64,000 nt of DNA, taken from contig JBAKBP010003234.1 of assembly GCA_037953745.1 (NCBI GenBank), positions 62,001-126,000 of the forward strand, written 5' to 3'. The stretch is from Lithodes maja. Taxonomy: Eukaryota > Arthropoda > Malacostraca > Decapoda > Lithodidae. The first letter of the stretch is position 1, and the number at the start of each line of letters is the position of its first letter. Both the position numbers and the translations under genes were made by a program. The notes under the pieces are model-generated. The model did no database searches, was not told the origin of the DNA, and worked only from the letters and a program-made list of their open reading frames with translations. Positions 35,703 through 45,680 of this stretch are shown here, piece after piece.

Positions 35703-38700
35703 ATGAACAGCAATTGTATAACCAGCACTATGTCTAATGACTCATCATTTACGGGGGAGGATAACACGGTACAGCCTAGTAACCAGCAAGTACAACAGAT
35801 GTTTAGGGAGGGGAGTGTTATAAGTGGAGAGAGGGATGCCCGGGCATTTTTGCAGACACCTTTGACCGAACAGCGCCTGCAGGCTATTGATTGTTACGGT
35901 CTTCGCTGTTTAGCCACGGTTTTGGGGCGGGACTGTCCTGACAGTTGGCCCAAGAAGAATTTGGTGGCATGTTTGTTGGGTGATGGCAATGGGGCGGTGG
36001 GTGGAGTGGGGTCTTGGGGGGTTCCCTCCAAGCCTCCATTCCACTCTACCCCTGAGCTGGGCCCTCAGCCAGCGAGTCTTAGCACGATGCAGCAGGAGGG
36101 TTCTCAAGGGCAAGCTGGCTTACCCGTTAACACGTCTCGGTGTGGATCCCCCATTTTGTGCTCTCCCCCCCCAGGCCTGTCTCCTGAGATGTTATTTCAG
36201 CTAGAACTAGCTAAGTTTAAGCTGCAGGAGACTCAGATACAACAGGCTAGTATAGAACGGATTAAGCTGCAGGAGACTCAGATACAACAGGCTAGTATAG
36301 AACGCATAGAGGTTGCTAGAATCCAAGCCAATCAGGATGCAACCAGGTACCAGGCTGAAATGGATGTCGAGAAGTCTAGAGTAGAGACCACGGGGCGTCA
36401 TCTCGGTGGTGGGCACCGGGTTACAGACTCACTTTCGCATTTAATTAAGTTAGTACCCGCATTTGATGAGACAGCAGTGACTGAGTTTTTTGCTCGTTTC
36501 GAAAAGAAGTGTCATGAGTATGACTGGCCGGAGGTTAAATGGGCAGCATTAGTTTCATCACGTCTAGTGGGTAAGGGGTTGAAAGCCTACGATGCACTGT
36601 CACTGGACGAGAGTGTAGTGTATGGACTGGTGAAGGAGGCTGTGCTCCGGGCCTACGAACTGCAACCCGAAACTTATAGATTGAAGTTCCGTGGCGTGAA
36701 TAAGAAGAGCGACGTCAGTTTTATGGAGCACGCACGGGACTTAACAGATGCAGGTAATAACTGGTTTCGGTCCGAGCACGCAGAGTCGGCTGAGAAAATT
36801 AAGCAACTTTTCTATCTGGAACAGTTTTACAAATGTACTGGAACCGATCTAACGCTGAACATTAAGGAAAAATGTCCCAAGACAGTAGAGGAGGCTGCCA
36901 AGATGGCAGACCTCAGATTATCATTGATTCGTGGTTGCGGTGCCGCTCAGAGGGCTGAGTCAGGGCAGAAGGGGCGCTATACCCCACCCACCAGAGTTTT
37001 CGATAATAACAAATCCTATGACACACATAACCACACTAAATGCATTGCACCTAATAACACCTACAAACACAAGCCTCTCCCGTTTACTAAAGGTCAGGCC
37101 CCTTCTTCGCCCGCACAAGGGAAGAAGCCCATTGGGGATGTGAAATGTTACAAATGTCAGAAGCTAGGCCATTATTCACGTGAGTGCCCTAGTAACACTC
37201 CCGCTAAGCCGGTGTCATTGGTTCACAGTATCGGTGTGTCTCTGAAGGCTGCAGCAACTGCCCGGGGTAGGTTGTCAGCAGCTGAGGCACACGCGGTAAA
37301 GAAGCGTACGGAAGGCTCGACACCTGTCCGGGACACTTTCTGTAGCCATCGGGGGCACGGGTTTGTGAGCTGGGGGAGTGAACTACGGAGGGTTGACTTG
37401 CTGAGGGATACGGGGGCTTCGCAAACTTTGTTGAGGAACTTCACAGGGAAACCGATAAATGCGGCCAGAGTTGTTGTGGTGCAGGGTATAAATGCTACGA
37501 GGTCATACCCACTTGTGAGGTTGGAGTTGAGAGTGGGAGAGGTGTGCAGGGAGCTGGATGTAGGGATCGTTGAGTGTTTGCCAGTTGAGGGCGTCGACCT
37601 TCTTCTCGGCAACGACTTTGCGGTGCCCACTTCCGGGACTCCACCCTTAGTCGTTGCCGAGAGGGCGGCCGACGTGGATGGTGAGAATCGGGAATGGGTT
37701 GGGAGGTGCCAACAGGATAAGATGGCCTGTGTGGTAACCCGATCTCGCTCTGCGGCTCCTGCACAGCCTAGCACTCAACCTCGGGGACAGTGGAGGAAGG
37801 ATCAGGAGAAGGTTGCTAAGGGCAGGAAAAGGGACATTGATTCTGCTGCACTTCTCGGTGATTCGGTACTTGGACCTATAATAAACACGGGAGTTGACTC
37901 TGGCCCAGATATGGTGTGTAACAAGGCAGAGTTGGGTAAGACTTCGCGTGAGGCAAGAGCTGTAGCGAGAGCCACTAAGGCAGTAGAGCCTACTAGCCGG
38001 GGTAATGTCTTATTACAAAACCATCTTGATGCATTGACGCCCAGGGACATTAGTGAGCAGCAGCTGCAAGACGCTAGCCTAGCTCGTTATAGCAATGGTG
38101 CCATAGAGTTGGAGGAAGATGGGGATGCGAAGCCGGGAGATTTCTTTAGGCTCAACAGGATATTGTACCGCAGATTTCTAGACCCCAAATCGAAGTGGGA
38201 GGGCGGTGCGAGGGTAGTAGACCAGGTGGTTGTTCCAAATAAGTATAGAGAGTCCTTATTGTGTCTGGCGCATGATGTGCCGGTGGCGGGTCATTTGGGG
38301 GTAACAAAAACATTGGCGGCATTGGGCAGGTTTTTCTGGTGGCCTGGGGTCAAGGCTGATGTCTGTGCATGGGTGGCTGGGTGTGCGACCTGCCAGACAA
38401 CGGGGAAGCCTAACCAGACAATCCCGAAGGCACCTTTGTTTCCCATACCTGTCACCGGGCCTCCGTTCAGCAAAGTTGTAGTAGATTTGGTTGGCCCTTT
38501 CCCGCCTACTAGTAGTGGCAATAAATTCCTGTTGACAATCATGGATGTGGCTACGAGATACCCGGACGCATACCCCATGAGAAACGGCTCGGCAAAGGCA
38601 GTTGTTAAAAACTTATTATTGTTCTGTTCCCGTTATGGATTTCCACGTGAGGTGCAGTCAGACCAGGGGAGCAATTTTACATCCAAATTGTTCAAGCAAA

Positions 38701-40214
38701 CCCTTCAGTTGCACGGTATATGTTCTGTAGTGTCGTCAGCCTACCATCCCGAGAGTCAGGGAGTCTTGGAGCGGTGGCACTCGACCCTGAAGAGTATGCT
38801 ACGCTGTTACTGTGCAGAACATGACACTGATTGGGATTTGGGTCTGCCGTATGTTCTGTTCGCTGCACGTGAAGTCCCAGGAGAGAGCCTGGGGTTCAGT
38901 CCAAATCAACTAGTCTTTGGCCATAATGTGAGAGGACCTTTAAGTATGGTGAAAGAGATCTGGGAGGGCGAAGAGAAGCCGGGGTCTGTACTTAAATATA
39001 TCCTTGAGAGCCGGGAGAGACTTATAGGTTGCATGGCAGCGGCAGGTAATAACTTGGTTAATGCACAGGCGGTCATGAAGCACCAGTATGACGCCAAGGT
39101 GAAGCTTCGGGAGTTTTCGGTGGGTCAGGAGGTAATGTTGCTTTTACCTTTGCCTGGACACCCCCTTTCTGCCAAGTTTATTGGGCCGTATGTGGTGGCT
39201 AAGAAACTGTCCGACCTTGATTATCTCGTTGCAACACCTGACCGTAGAAAAAAACATCAGTTATGTCATGTTAACCTCATGAAAGAGTATGTGAGACGCC
39301 CCTCAGAGCCTCTCACTGTCCCTGTGCTGGCCTGCAGCGGCCAGGGTGGAGAAGGAGGTGGGGACAGTCATGCTGCTGAGGAGGATAGCTGGGACTGTGT
39401 CATTTCCGCGGAACAGTGGGCGGGGAATACTGAACAAGAGGCTAGGCAAGCTGTAAGTCACCTGCCTGAGCACCAGGGTGCTGCTGTCCTAGGCCTGTTC
39501 AGGTCATACCCCTCTGTTTTCGCCGAACACCCAGGTCTCACTACTCAGGTAACGCACGACGTGGACGTCGGTGATAATGTGCCCTTCAAGTCAGTGCCCT
39601 ACCGTGTGCCCCCGGTAAAGTTGCCAGCTTTACGGGAGGAGTTAAAGTACATGGTTGAGAGAGGGATGATCACTGAAGGTTATGTGAAGTGGACATCACC
39701 CGTCACGTTGCAGCCAAAACCTGACGGCAAGGTGCGGTTCTGCATAGATTTTCGTAGGCTAAATGGCTTGACCACTACCAACCCTTACCCTTTGCCTCGA
39801 GTTGACGACAGCGTGGACAAGATAGGGAATGCAAAGTACCTTACTAAAATTGATCTTGTAAAAGGCTACTGGCAAGTACCCCTGTCGGACCGAGCTAAGC
39901 AAGTTTGTGGTTTTGTGGTAGATGGCAAGACCTACCAATGTAACGTAATGCCTTATGGGCTTAAGAACGCACCTGCCACGTTTCAGAACCTGATGAACGA
40001 TATTTGTGACGAAATCCCTAACTGCACGGTCTACCTTGATGACGTGATAGTGTATGATGACAATTTTGAAAATCACCTAAGGCACTTAGAGACCCTGTTT
40101 GGGAAGTTGCACGATGCTGGGCTGGTGGTGAACCTGAGGAAGTGCGAGTTTGTAAAGGCTACTGTGCAGTATCTTGGCTTCGTGGTCGGGTTAGGCCGGG
40201 TGTGCCCCCCCTGA
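35703..40214 (+). CDS. gag-pol: Gag-protease-integrase-RT polyprotein of element C
   Basis: 1,503 codons. Gag has a coiled-coil with a duplicated 15-residue unit (36219-36308), a SCAN-like capsid part at about 289-405 (RAYELQPETYRLKFR, LEQFYKCTGTDLTLN) and a CCHC knuckle at about 480 (CYKCQKLGHYSREC). The protease site is LLRDTGASQTL at about 566. Integrase follows at about 855-1150: HHCC zinc domain, then D-D-E (VVDLVGPFPP, QSDQGSNF, ESQGVLERW). RT comes after it (CIDFRRLNG about 1350, VYLDDVIVYDD about 1443). Integrase before RT is the Gmr1-type order. The frame stops at UGA (40212) right after seven C bases, and RT-RNase H continues in -1. The start may be Met 1 or Met 10 (MSNDSS). All catalytic residues checked are present. 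Confidence 0.92.
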   Translation: MNSNCITSTMSNDSSFTGEDNTVQPSNQQVQQMFREGSVISGERDARAFLQTPLTEQRLQAIDCYGLRCLATVLGRDCPDSWPKKNLVACLLGDGNGAVGGVGSWGVPSKPPFHSTPELGPQPASLSTMQQEGSQGQAGLPVNTSRCGSPILCSPPPGLSPEMLFQLELAKFKLQETQIQQASIERIKLQETQIQQASIERIEVARIQANQDATRYQAEMDVEKSRVETTGRHLGGGHRVTDSLSHLIKLVPAFDETAVTEFFARFEKKCHEYDWPEVKWAALVSSRLVGKGLKAYDALSLDESVVYGLVKEAVLRAYELQPETYRLKFRGVNKKSDVSFMEHARDLTDAGNNWFRSEHAESAEKIKQLFYLEQFYKCTGTDLTLNIKEKCPKTVEEAAKMADLRLSLIRGCGAAQRAESGQKGRYTPPTRVFDNNKSYDTHNHTKCIAPNNTYKHKPLPFTKGQAPSSPAQGKKPIGDVKCYKCQKLGHYSRECPSNTPAKPVSLVHSIGVSLKAAATARGRLSAAEAHAVKKRTEGSTPVRDTFCSHRGHGFVSWGSELRRVDLLRDTGASQTLLRNFTGKPINAARVVVVQGINATRSYPLVRLELRVGEVCRELDVGIVECLPVEGVDLLLGNDFAVPTSGTPPLVVAERAADVDGENREWVGRCQQDKMACVVTRSRSAAPAQPSTQPRGQWRKDQEKVAKGRKRDIDSAALLGDSVLGPIINTGVDSGPDMVCNKAELGKTSREARAVARATKAVEPTSRGNVLLQNHLDALTPRDISEQQLQDASLARYSNGAIELEEDGDAKPGDFFRLNRILYRRFLDPKSKWEGGARVVDQVVVPNKYRESLLCLAHDVPVAGHLGVTKTLAALGRFFWWPGVKADVCAWVAGCATCQTTGKPNQTIPKAPLFPIPVTGPPFSKVVVDLVGPFPPTSSGNKFLLTIMDVATRYPDAYPMRNGSAKAVVKNLLLFCSRYGFPREVQSDQGSNFTSKLFKQTLQLHGICSVVSSAYHPESQGVLERWHSTLKSMLRCYCAEHDTDWDLGLPYVLFAAREVPGESLGFSPNQLVFGHNVRGPLSMVKEIWEGEEKPGSVLKYILESRERLIGCMAAAGNNLVNAQAVMKHQYDAKVKLREFSVGQEVMLLLPLPGHPLSAKFIGPYVVAKKLSDLDYLVATPDRRKKHQLCHVNLMKEYVRRPSEPLTVPVLACSGQGGEGGGDSHAAEEDSWDCVISAEQWAGNTEQEARQAVSHLPEHQGAAVLGLFRSYPSVFAEHPGLTTQVTHDVDVGDNVPFKSVPYRVPPVKLPALREELKYMVERGMITEGYVKWTSPVTLQPKPDGKVRFCIDFRRLNGLTTTNPYPLPRVDDSVDKIGNAKYLTKIDLVKGYWQVPLSDRAKQVCGFVVDGKTYQCNVMPYGLKNAPATFQNLMNDICDEIPNCTVYLDDVIVYDDNFENHLRHLETLFGKLHDAGLVVNLRKCEFVKATVQYLGFVVGLGRVCPP

Positions 40215-40846
40215 GCAAGATACAGGCTATCAATATGTTTCCCAGGCCCACCACTAAGCGCCAGGTCATGCGGTTCCTAGGTATGATAGGCTATTATAGG
40301 CGCTTCATCCGGGGATACTCTACTGTCTTAGCACCGTTAACTGATCTACTGTCGAAGTCAGTGAAGTTCTGTTGGGCTGCGGAGTGTCAGAGGGCTTTCG
40401 ACCTAGTCAAGCACCTGCTGTGTACACATCCGATTTTGAGAGCCCCAGACTTCTCCAGGAGTTTTCAGCTGGCGACTGATGCCAGCGGTGTGGGTGCCGG
40501 GACAGTGTTACTGCAGACTGATTCCGAGGGCTTGGAACACCCAGTGAGCTTCTTTTCTCGCAAGTTTAATTCGGCACAAAGGAATTACTCGACTATAGAG
40601 AAGGAGCTTCTTGCTATCGTTTTGTCGCTCAAACATTTCGAAGTTTATGTTCCAGCCTACGGCCCGGTAGTGACGATTTATACGGACCATCATCCCTTGA
40701 AATTCCTAAATCAGTTTCACAATCGGAATATGCGGTTGACCAGGTGGTCCCTAATGCTCCAAGAGTATAATCTCAACATTCAGCATATTGCCGGGAGTGA
40801 GAACGTGATAGCAGATTGTCTATCAAGGGTTGATGATCCAGGATAG
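40211..40846 (+). CDS. pol: RT connection and RNase H of element C (-1 frame)
   Basis: It continues RT with LSKIQAINMFPRPTTKRQ and FLGMIGYYRRFI, then RNase H with LATDASGVGAGTVLLQ, EKELLAIVLSLKHF, YTDHHPLKFLNQ and NVIADCLSRVDDPG. The Asp and Glu residues of RNase H are present. It has no start of its own: it needs a -1 shift at the C run 40205-40211, or one more C in the true sequence. In copy D the same joint is read through in one frame. Confidence 0.88.
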   Translation: MSKIQAINMFPRPTTKRQVMRFLGMIGYYRRFIRGYSTVLAPLTDLLSKSVKFCWAAECQRAFDLVKHLLCTHPILRAPDFSRSFQLATDASGVGAGTVLLQTDSEGLEHPVSFFSRKFNSAQRNYSTIEKELLAIVLSLKHFEVYVPAYGPVVTIYTDHHPLKFLNQFHNRNMRLTRWSLMLQEYNLNIQHIAGSENVIADCLSRVDDPG

Positions 40847-41127
40847 TCGTGCATGGTGTGTGGGTTGAGCAGGAGTAAAATTAGGCTATCATAACGCCGT
40901 CCAAAAAGATTATAAAACAATAAAATAAACGAGAAATTTTTTTTTTAGTTTTGTAAGTCTTTATTGTTGTAGCATGATGCATGCGATATTGTGTTTTATG
41001 TATAATTCACACTTCAGTTGTTGTGCACCTTTTGCAATTAGTGGCAGCTAAGGGTAGCAGGTCGGTTGGTTGCCTGTCAGATTTTGATAATGCTTCTAAG
41101 GTCGATTATCTAAAATCTTGGGGGGGC
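40847..41127 (+). promoter_or_regulatory. 3' untranslated region and polypurine tract of element C
   Basis: About 265 bp of non-coding sequence ending in AAAATCTTGGGGGGGC next to the 3' LTR (41111-41127). The tract matches those of B and D. Confidence 0.75.
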
Positions 41128-42824
41128 TGTGACGCACCCAGTGCGTGGCAACGCAACCTGATTGTACTCCTTGGTACTCCACTGTACCACCACTGTGTGG
41201 TACCGCTGTACCGCTGTACCGTGCTGGCTGCTTATATTGAGTGTGACAACGTATAACTATGTTCTTTGTATCTCTGCAAAGGTCTCGTCATGTGCTAACC
41301 AGTGGTGGGTTTTGTTTTAAGCCATGTCGAGACCTTCCATTTAATATGTAGTATCAATAGAGAAGTTGATAGATAAGACAATGGGAGTTCAGAGAGAGAG
41401 AGTGAGTTAGTTTTCAGAGCGAGAGGGTAGCAACGCGCCACGCTGCCGGAGTGGTGGTTGCCAGACGTATGGACCGGTTGGCAGCCTTGCGCTTATAGCT
41501 AGGTGCGACAGGGTTGGTAGTCCATTGCCGCCTGCCTATGCTGCCTGGGTTGCCCATGTTGTCGTACTGCACATTGCCTGGAGGCTCGCTGTGTGTTCCA
41601 TGATCAGGTTGCCTAGAACCTTTGAGATTCTAACATCCCTTGCCCTCTCTCCCAATTTCTCACGGTTGCACTCTTTCTCTCTGACGACATTACTCTCATT
41701 TCATTCTTCTCTCTATTTAAATGCATAACCTTCCCTTGAGGTCCTAAAGGAGTTTCAGCACTCACCTCTCGTATTACTCTTAGGACAAGCATATATTTAC
41801 ATGTATTAGATTTAAGGGGTTAATGTGAACAGCGATCTTCTTGATGACTTGACTTAGCCTTGATTTGCCTACCGAGCCAGGAGCGAGTGCAGTACCAGAG
41901 ACTACAGCTCGCTCGTAGTGCCGGTATAGTAGAGTAACGTAATTTATCTGTCCTTGTGTTCTCTGCAGTCTTTTCCTGGGTTCTCGCTTTCGGTGCTGGG
42001 ACTCGTTGTTCCTGTGACTTGGCCTGCTAGCTAGAACACATGGGGATGATGAGTGGGTGATATCTTTATTTTACTATGCATTGCAGCTCTCTTTAAGTTT
42101 ATGTATATAACACTTTACAATACACATTACTCACACACAAGACAACACTATTAATACTTTCATGTATCAATTAACTGCATTGTCGTTTTGCTGCTGTGTC
42201 CGGAGTTCCGTTGCGTAGGGCGCATACGGACTCAGAGGGGAGACAGAGTGAGAGAAGCGAAGTAGCCTATGCGGTAGTAGGCTACCGGCGCAGTACTGTT
42301 GCCTGCAACCTTTTAGTTATTCCAAGTATAGATTCATTATTATAATAAGTGACTACTATTTATGTTCCTTCCATGTGTATTATTAGGTATCTACTGGATC
42401 ATGAACATCTTGTATGCTACATGCTAGTGCATGTTAGTAGGGGACAGTTATTCTAGTGCACGCGCTTTCAAGTAGGCGTGTACATTTGTCATTTAGCATT
42501 TCACTGTCATACCTTTAGCCTGCTTCTATTCTACATTATTAGAGGCTTAATATTAACGTAGTTTCTTGAGTATTGCATTTCTTTAGTCATAACGTAACCT
42601 ATAAATGTCTGAGGGAGTTTAGCCTCATAGCCTACCCCTGTTGTACACTTTCGCCGAGTTAAGGTACCTCGTTACCATAGACGATAACTCTGTAGGGCGT
42701 TGGTGCTTTTGTTGTCTGGAGCATATAGTATTTGGGACTGGAATCGAGCGTGTCGTTGTCACATAAGCCATTTCTGTCCTACGATCAAGAATCCCGAATA
42801 TGTATTGCCGATCCAGCCGTAACA
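41128..42824 (+). repeat. 3' LTR of element C
   Basis: 1,697 bp. It lacks about 122 bp found in the 5' LTR; the junction reads GATGACTTGACTTAG, with a few filler bases. Substitutions noticed are G/A near 41188 and C/T near 42180. Confidence 0.92.
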
Positions 42825-42828
42825 ATGG

Positions 42829-43000
42829 TAAATTGGGTCTCTCCAGGTGTACTGACAAATATCTGGATAGGAAAGTATTGCTCGAGGACCAAAGACCCGT
42901 TTGAGAGATATCTTCTACTGAAAAGTTGTTGAGGAACCTAATGGTAGTGGCCCACTTGCGGACGTTGTGAGCTTTGGCAATCACCTGGGGATCTGCCTCC
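42829..43000 (-). pseudogene. DIRS-1 tyrosine recombinase, catalytic C-terminal part
   Basis: Residues AHNVRKWATT give the His-x-x-Arg pair and FLSRYLSVHLE the tyrosine nucleophile of a DIRS-type recombinase. The segment is bounded by element C on the left and a TTAA element on the right. Its frame is continuous with 45681-45706 once that element is removed. The recombinase would insert circular element DNA. The catalytic residues are intact even though the gene is split. Confidence 0.82.
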
Positions 43001-43492
43001 TTAACCTAACAAGTGCGCAAGGGGGTAATTGAAAACGTCCCCCTGTGCTGACGTATTTGAGGTGTTTCCGTCACTAAAATATTCATTGTACCATTAATAG
43101 CATTAATAATTATCCATATGCGCCTATTATGGGTTGATTATAAAGGTATTAACCTGAAACAACAATAAAACGAGTGAAAACAGCGTTTGGATGGTCAAAA
43201 TCAGAGATATAGCCCGCGAGTTGTATAATGTATGGGTGAGGCAAACTGCTTTCCCGCCAATTTCCCCCAAGGCCACTGAGACACAGTCGATCGATACTCT
43301 CTCTCTCTCTCTTGCACTCGCTTGCCATCAGTGATGACAACACCCTGCTTGCAACTCGCTAATGTTAGCACGAAAATATACCTCAGAATAAGGGAATAAT
43401 AGGGAAAATAGGTGATAACTGAAGGAGAGGAGGAAAGTGGGAAAGGAGGGGAGGTAGAGGACTGTGATTTTGCATGGCCCAGGGGCCAAAAA

Positions 43493-43898
43493 GGAAGTGA
43501 GGAAAAGATATGCCGAGTATTTTGAATCTTTGTTAAATACAAGAGATGGAAGAGAAGCAGTGATTGAAGCAGAGGTGGATGGAGATAGGTTACCCAGGCC
43601 ACCCAGGTGGCAGGGAATGAATGAAAGGATTGAGGAAAATGAGGTGAAAGAAGCAGTGAAACAAATGAGAGCGGGAAAAGCAGAAGGTTTGGATGGTATT
43701 GCTGTGGAGTGTATAAAGAAGGGTGGAGATGTGATAATAGATTGGTTGGTGAGACTTTTCAATGTGTGCTTTGCTGTGTCAATGGTACCAATAGACTGGA
43801 AGAGTGCATGTATTGTGCCGTTGTACAAGGGGAAGGGAGATCGGCAGGAGTGTTCAAGTTATAGAGGTATTAGTTTATTGTCAGTGGTTGGGTGTTGA
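43493..43898 (+). pseudogene. RTE RT, N-terminal part
   Basis: It encodes YAEYFESLLNTRDGREA, then EVKEAVKQMRAGKAEGLDGI and WKSACIVPLYKGKGDRQECSSYRGISLLSVVG, the first blocks of an RTE reverse transcriptase. The frame ends at a small deletion where other elements have a KLYGRVL-like stretch, and RT resumes in another frame at 43892. Confidence 0.82.
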
Positions 43899-45136
43899 TA
43901 GAGAGGATAATAAAGTGTACGGAAGTTGCAATAGGAGAAGAACAGTGCGGTTTTAGGAGGGGAAGAGGGTGCGTGGATCAGATGTTTGCAGTAAGACAGT
44001 TATGCGAGAAGTATTTAGAGAAGCATAAGGAGATATTTTGGGCTTTTATGGACTTGGAAAAAGCGTATGATCGTGTGGACCGTGAAGCAATGTGGAAGGT
44101 GTTAAGGATTTATGAAATAGGAGGAAATTTGTTAGAAGCAGTTAAGAGTTTTTATGAAGGGAGCAGAGCATGTGTGAGAGTAGGAAATGGTGAGTTGAGT
44201 GAATGGTTTGAGGTAAAGGTAGGTTTGCGACAGGGTTGTGTAATGTCACCATGGCTGTTTAATATGTTTATGGATGGTGTGGTGAGGGAGGTGAAAAGGA
44301 GAACTATGGGAAGAGGATTGGGTTTAGTAGGAAAGAATGGTAGAGATTGGGAGTTGAATCAGTTGCTGTTCGCTGATGACACAGCATTGGTGGCGGATTC
44401 TGATGAGAAACTGCAGCAGGTAGTCAAAGAGTTTGGTGTGGTTTGTGGAAGGAGGAAACTGAAGGTGAACGTCAATAAAAGTAAAGTAATGGTGTGTAAT
44501 AGGGGAGAGCATAGGGTGAATCTAGATGTGAGGCTGGATGGGGAAATATTGGAACAAGTAGAGTGTTTTAAATATCTAGGAGGAACAATAAGCAGGAGTG
44601 GAGGTATGGAAGTGGAGGTAAAACAGAGAGTGTGTGAAGGAAGGAAGGTTTTCGGAGCAATGGGAAGTATGTGGAAGACGAGAAATCTCGGAGTGAAAGT
44701 AAAAAGTGCACTGTATCAAGGAATTGTTGTGCCAACAGTGATGTATGGGGCTGAGACATGGGCTCTGAAGAAAAAGGAGAAAAGAGGGCTGGATGTGATG
44801 GAGATGAGCTGCTTGAGGAGTATGTGTGGAGTTACTCGTAGAGACAGATTGAGGAATGAAGAGATACGTAGGAGAGTGGGGCAGCAGGAACATTTGTCAG
44901 CCAGAGTGGACAGAAGGGTGCTGAGCTGGTATGGTCATGTTGAACGAATGGGAGATGAAAGGCTTACAAAGAGAATATGTGAGTCAGATACAAGGGGAGA
45001 TAGAAGGGCAGGAAGACCCCCATTGAGATGGAGAGACTGTGTAAGAAAGGCTTTGGATGATAGAGGAATGACTATAGATCAGGCAGGGGAAGTGGTGGTG
45101 GACAAGAGTGAATGGAGAATGCTTGTGAATAGTTGA
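43892..45136 (+). pseudogene. RTE RT, catalytic and C-terminal part
   Basis: It continues with EEQCGFRRGRGCVDQMFAVRQ, FWAFMDLEKAYDRVDREAMW, GLRQGCVMSPWLFNMFMD and the catalytic LLFADDTALVADS. The C-terminal blocks MYGAETWALKKKEKRGLDVM, RNEEIRRRVG and LSWYGHVERMGDERLTKRI, then RAGRPPLRWRDCV, are characteristic of RTE elements. The catalytic residues are intact. The only evident damage in RT is the frame break at 43892-43898. Confidence 0.88.
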
Positions 45137-45680
45137 GTGAACACGTGGTCATTTGGAGTAAGGGGTCGGGCGCAAGTTGGACTAGATAATAGTCCATCAG
45201 GCGCCTGGCCCGGGGAGACGATTAATATGAAGGGTGTGCCTGGAAGTGTGGTGGGAGGGCTTGTGGCTTTGGCTCCGCTGCATGTCTGCCTGCCGAGATC
45301 GGAACCTCTCCGGGTGGTCAGGGGCCGGGGGAGTGCTGGAGCGACCTTGGTAACCCTGGTCTCTGGGTCTTCTCCTGGGTGACCTGGATGTGTGAGAGTT
45401 TGTGTTTTTTATCTGTGTTTATTTTTTGTTTTATGATGTTTTTGTGTTTTCCCTGTTCTTGCTCTGTCTTGAGTCGGCTACCCCCAAAATGGGGATTGGG
45501 CCTGAGCATATAGATAGATAGATAGGGGCCAAAAAAAAATAAAAAAATAAAAAAATAAAAATTAAAAAAATAATGTTTTTTCGATGTCAAAAGTTGATTT
45601 TTTATTTTACTTACTCTCAAGAGTCTTCCCGCAGTCCGCCGGGGGAACTCTTAAGAGTCTCCCCGCAGCTCCCGGGTTAA

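Larger units (their letters stand above)
33639..42824 (+). mobile_element. Element C: nearly intact Gmr1-like Gypsy retrotransposon
   Basis: 9,186 bp with LTRs 33639-35457 and 41128-42824, ends TGTGACGC...GTAACA, and a perfect 4-bp target duplication ATGG (33635-33638, 42825-42828). It carries a primer binding site, a 1,503-codon gag-PR-IN-RT frame, an RT-RNase H frame in the -1 register and a polypurine tract. The LTRs differ by about 122 bp of length and only two substitutions seen by eye, so insertion is recent. It sits in the recombinase gene of DIRS-1. Confidence 0.93.
43493..45524 (+). mobile_element. 5'-truncated RTE-type LINE
   Basis: A 2.03-kb insertion with an 11-bp target duplication GGGGCCAAAAA (43482-43492 and 45525-45535). 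It ends in an ATAG microsatellite (about 45510-45524), typical of RTE elements, which end in short tandem repeats rather than poly(A). Only the RT and C-terminal region remain. Confidence 0.9.
43005..45676 (-). mobile_element. TTAA-flanked non-autonomous element, copy 2, carrying an RTE insertion
   Basis: Flanked by TTAA at 43001-43004 and 45677-45680. Without the RTE and its duplicated target it is 629 bp, matching the 627 bp of copy 3. It is inserted in the recombinase gene of DIRS-1. The minus strand starts CCCGGGAGCTGCGGGG and ends at CCTAACAAGTGCGC-type sequence (plus-strand view). No coding capacity of its own. Confidence 0.85.
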
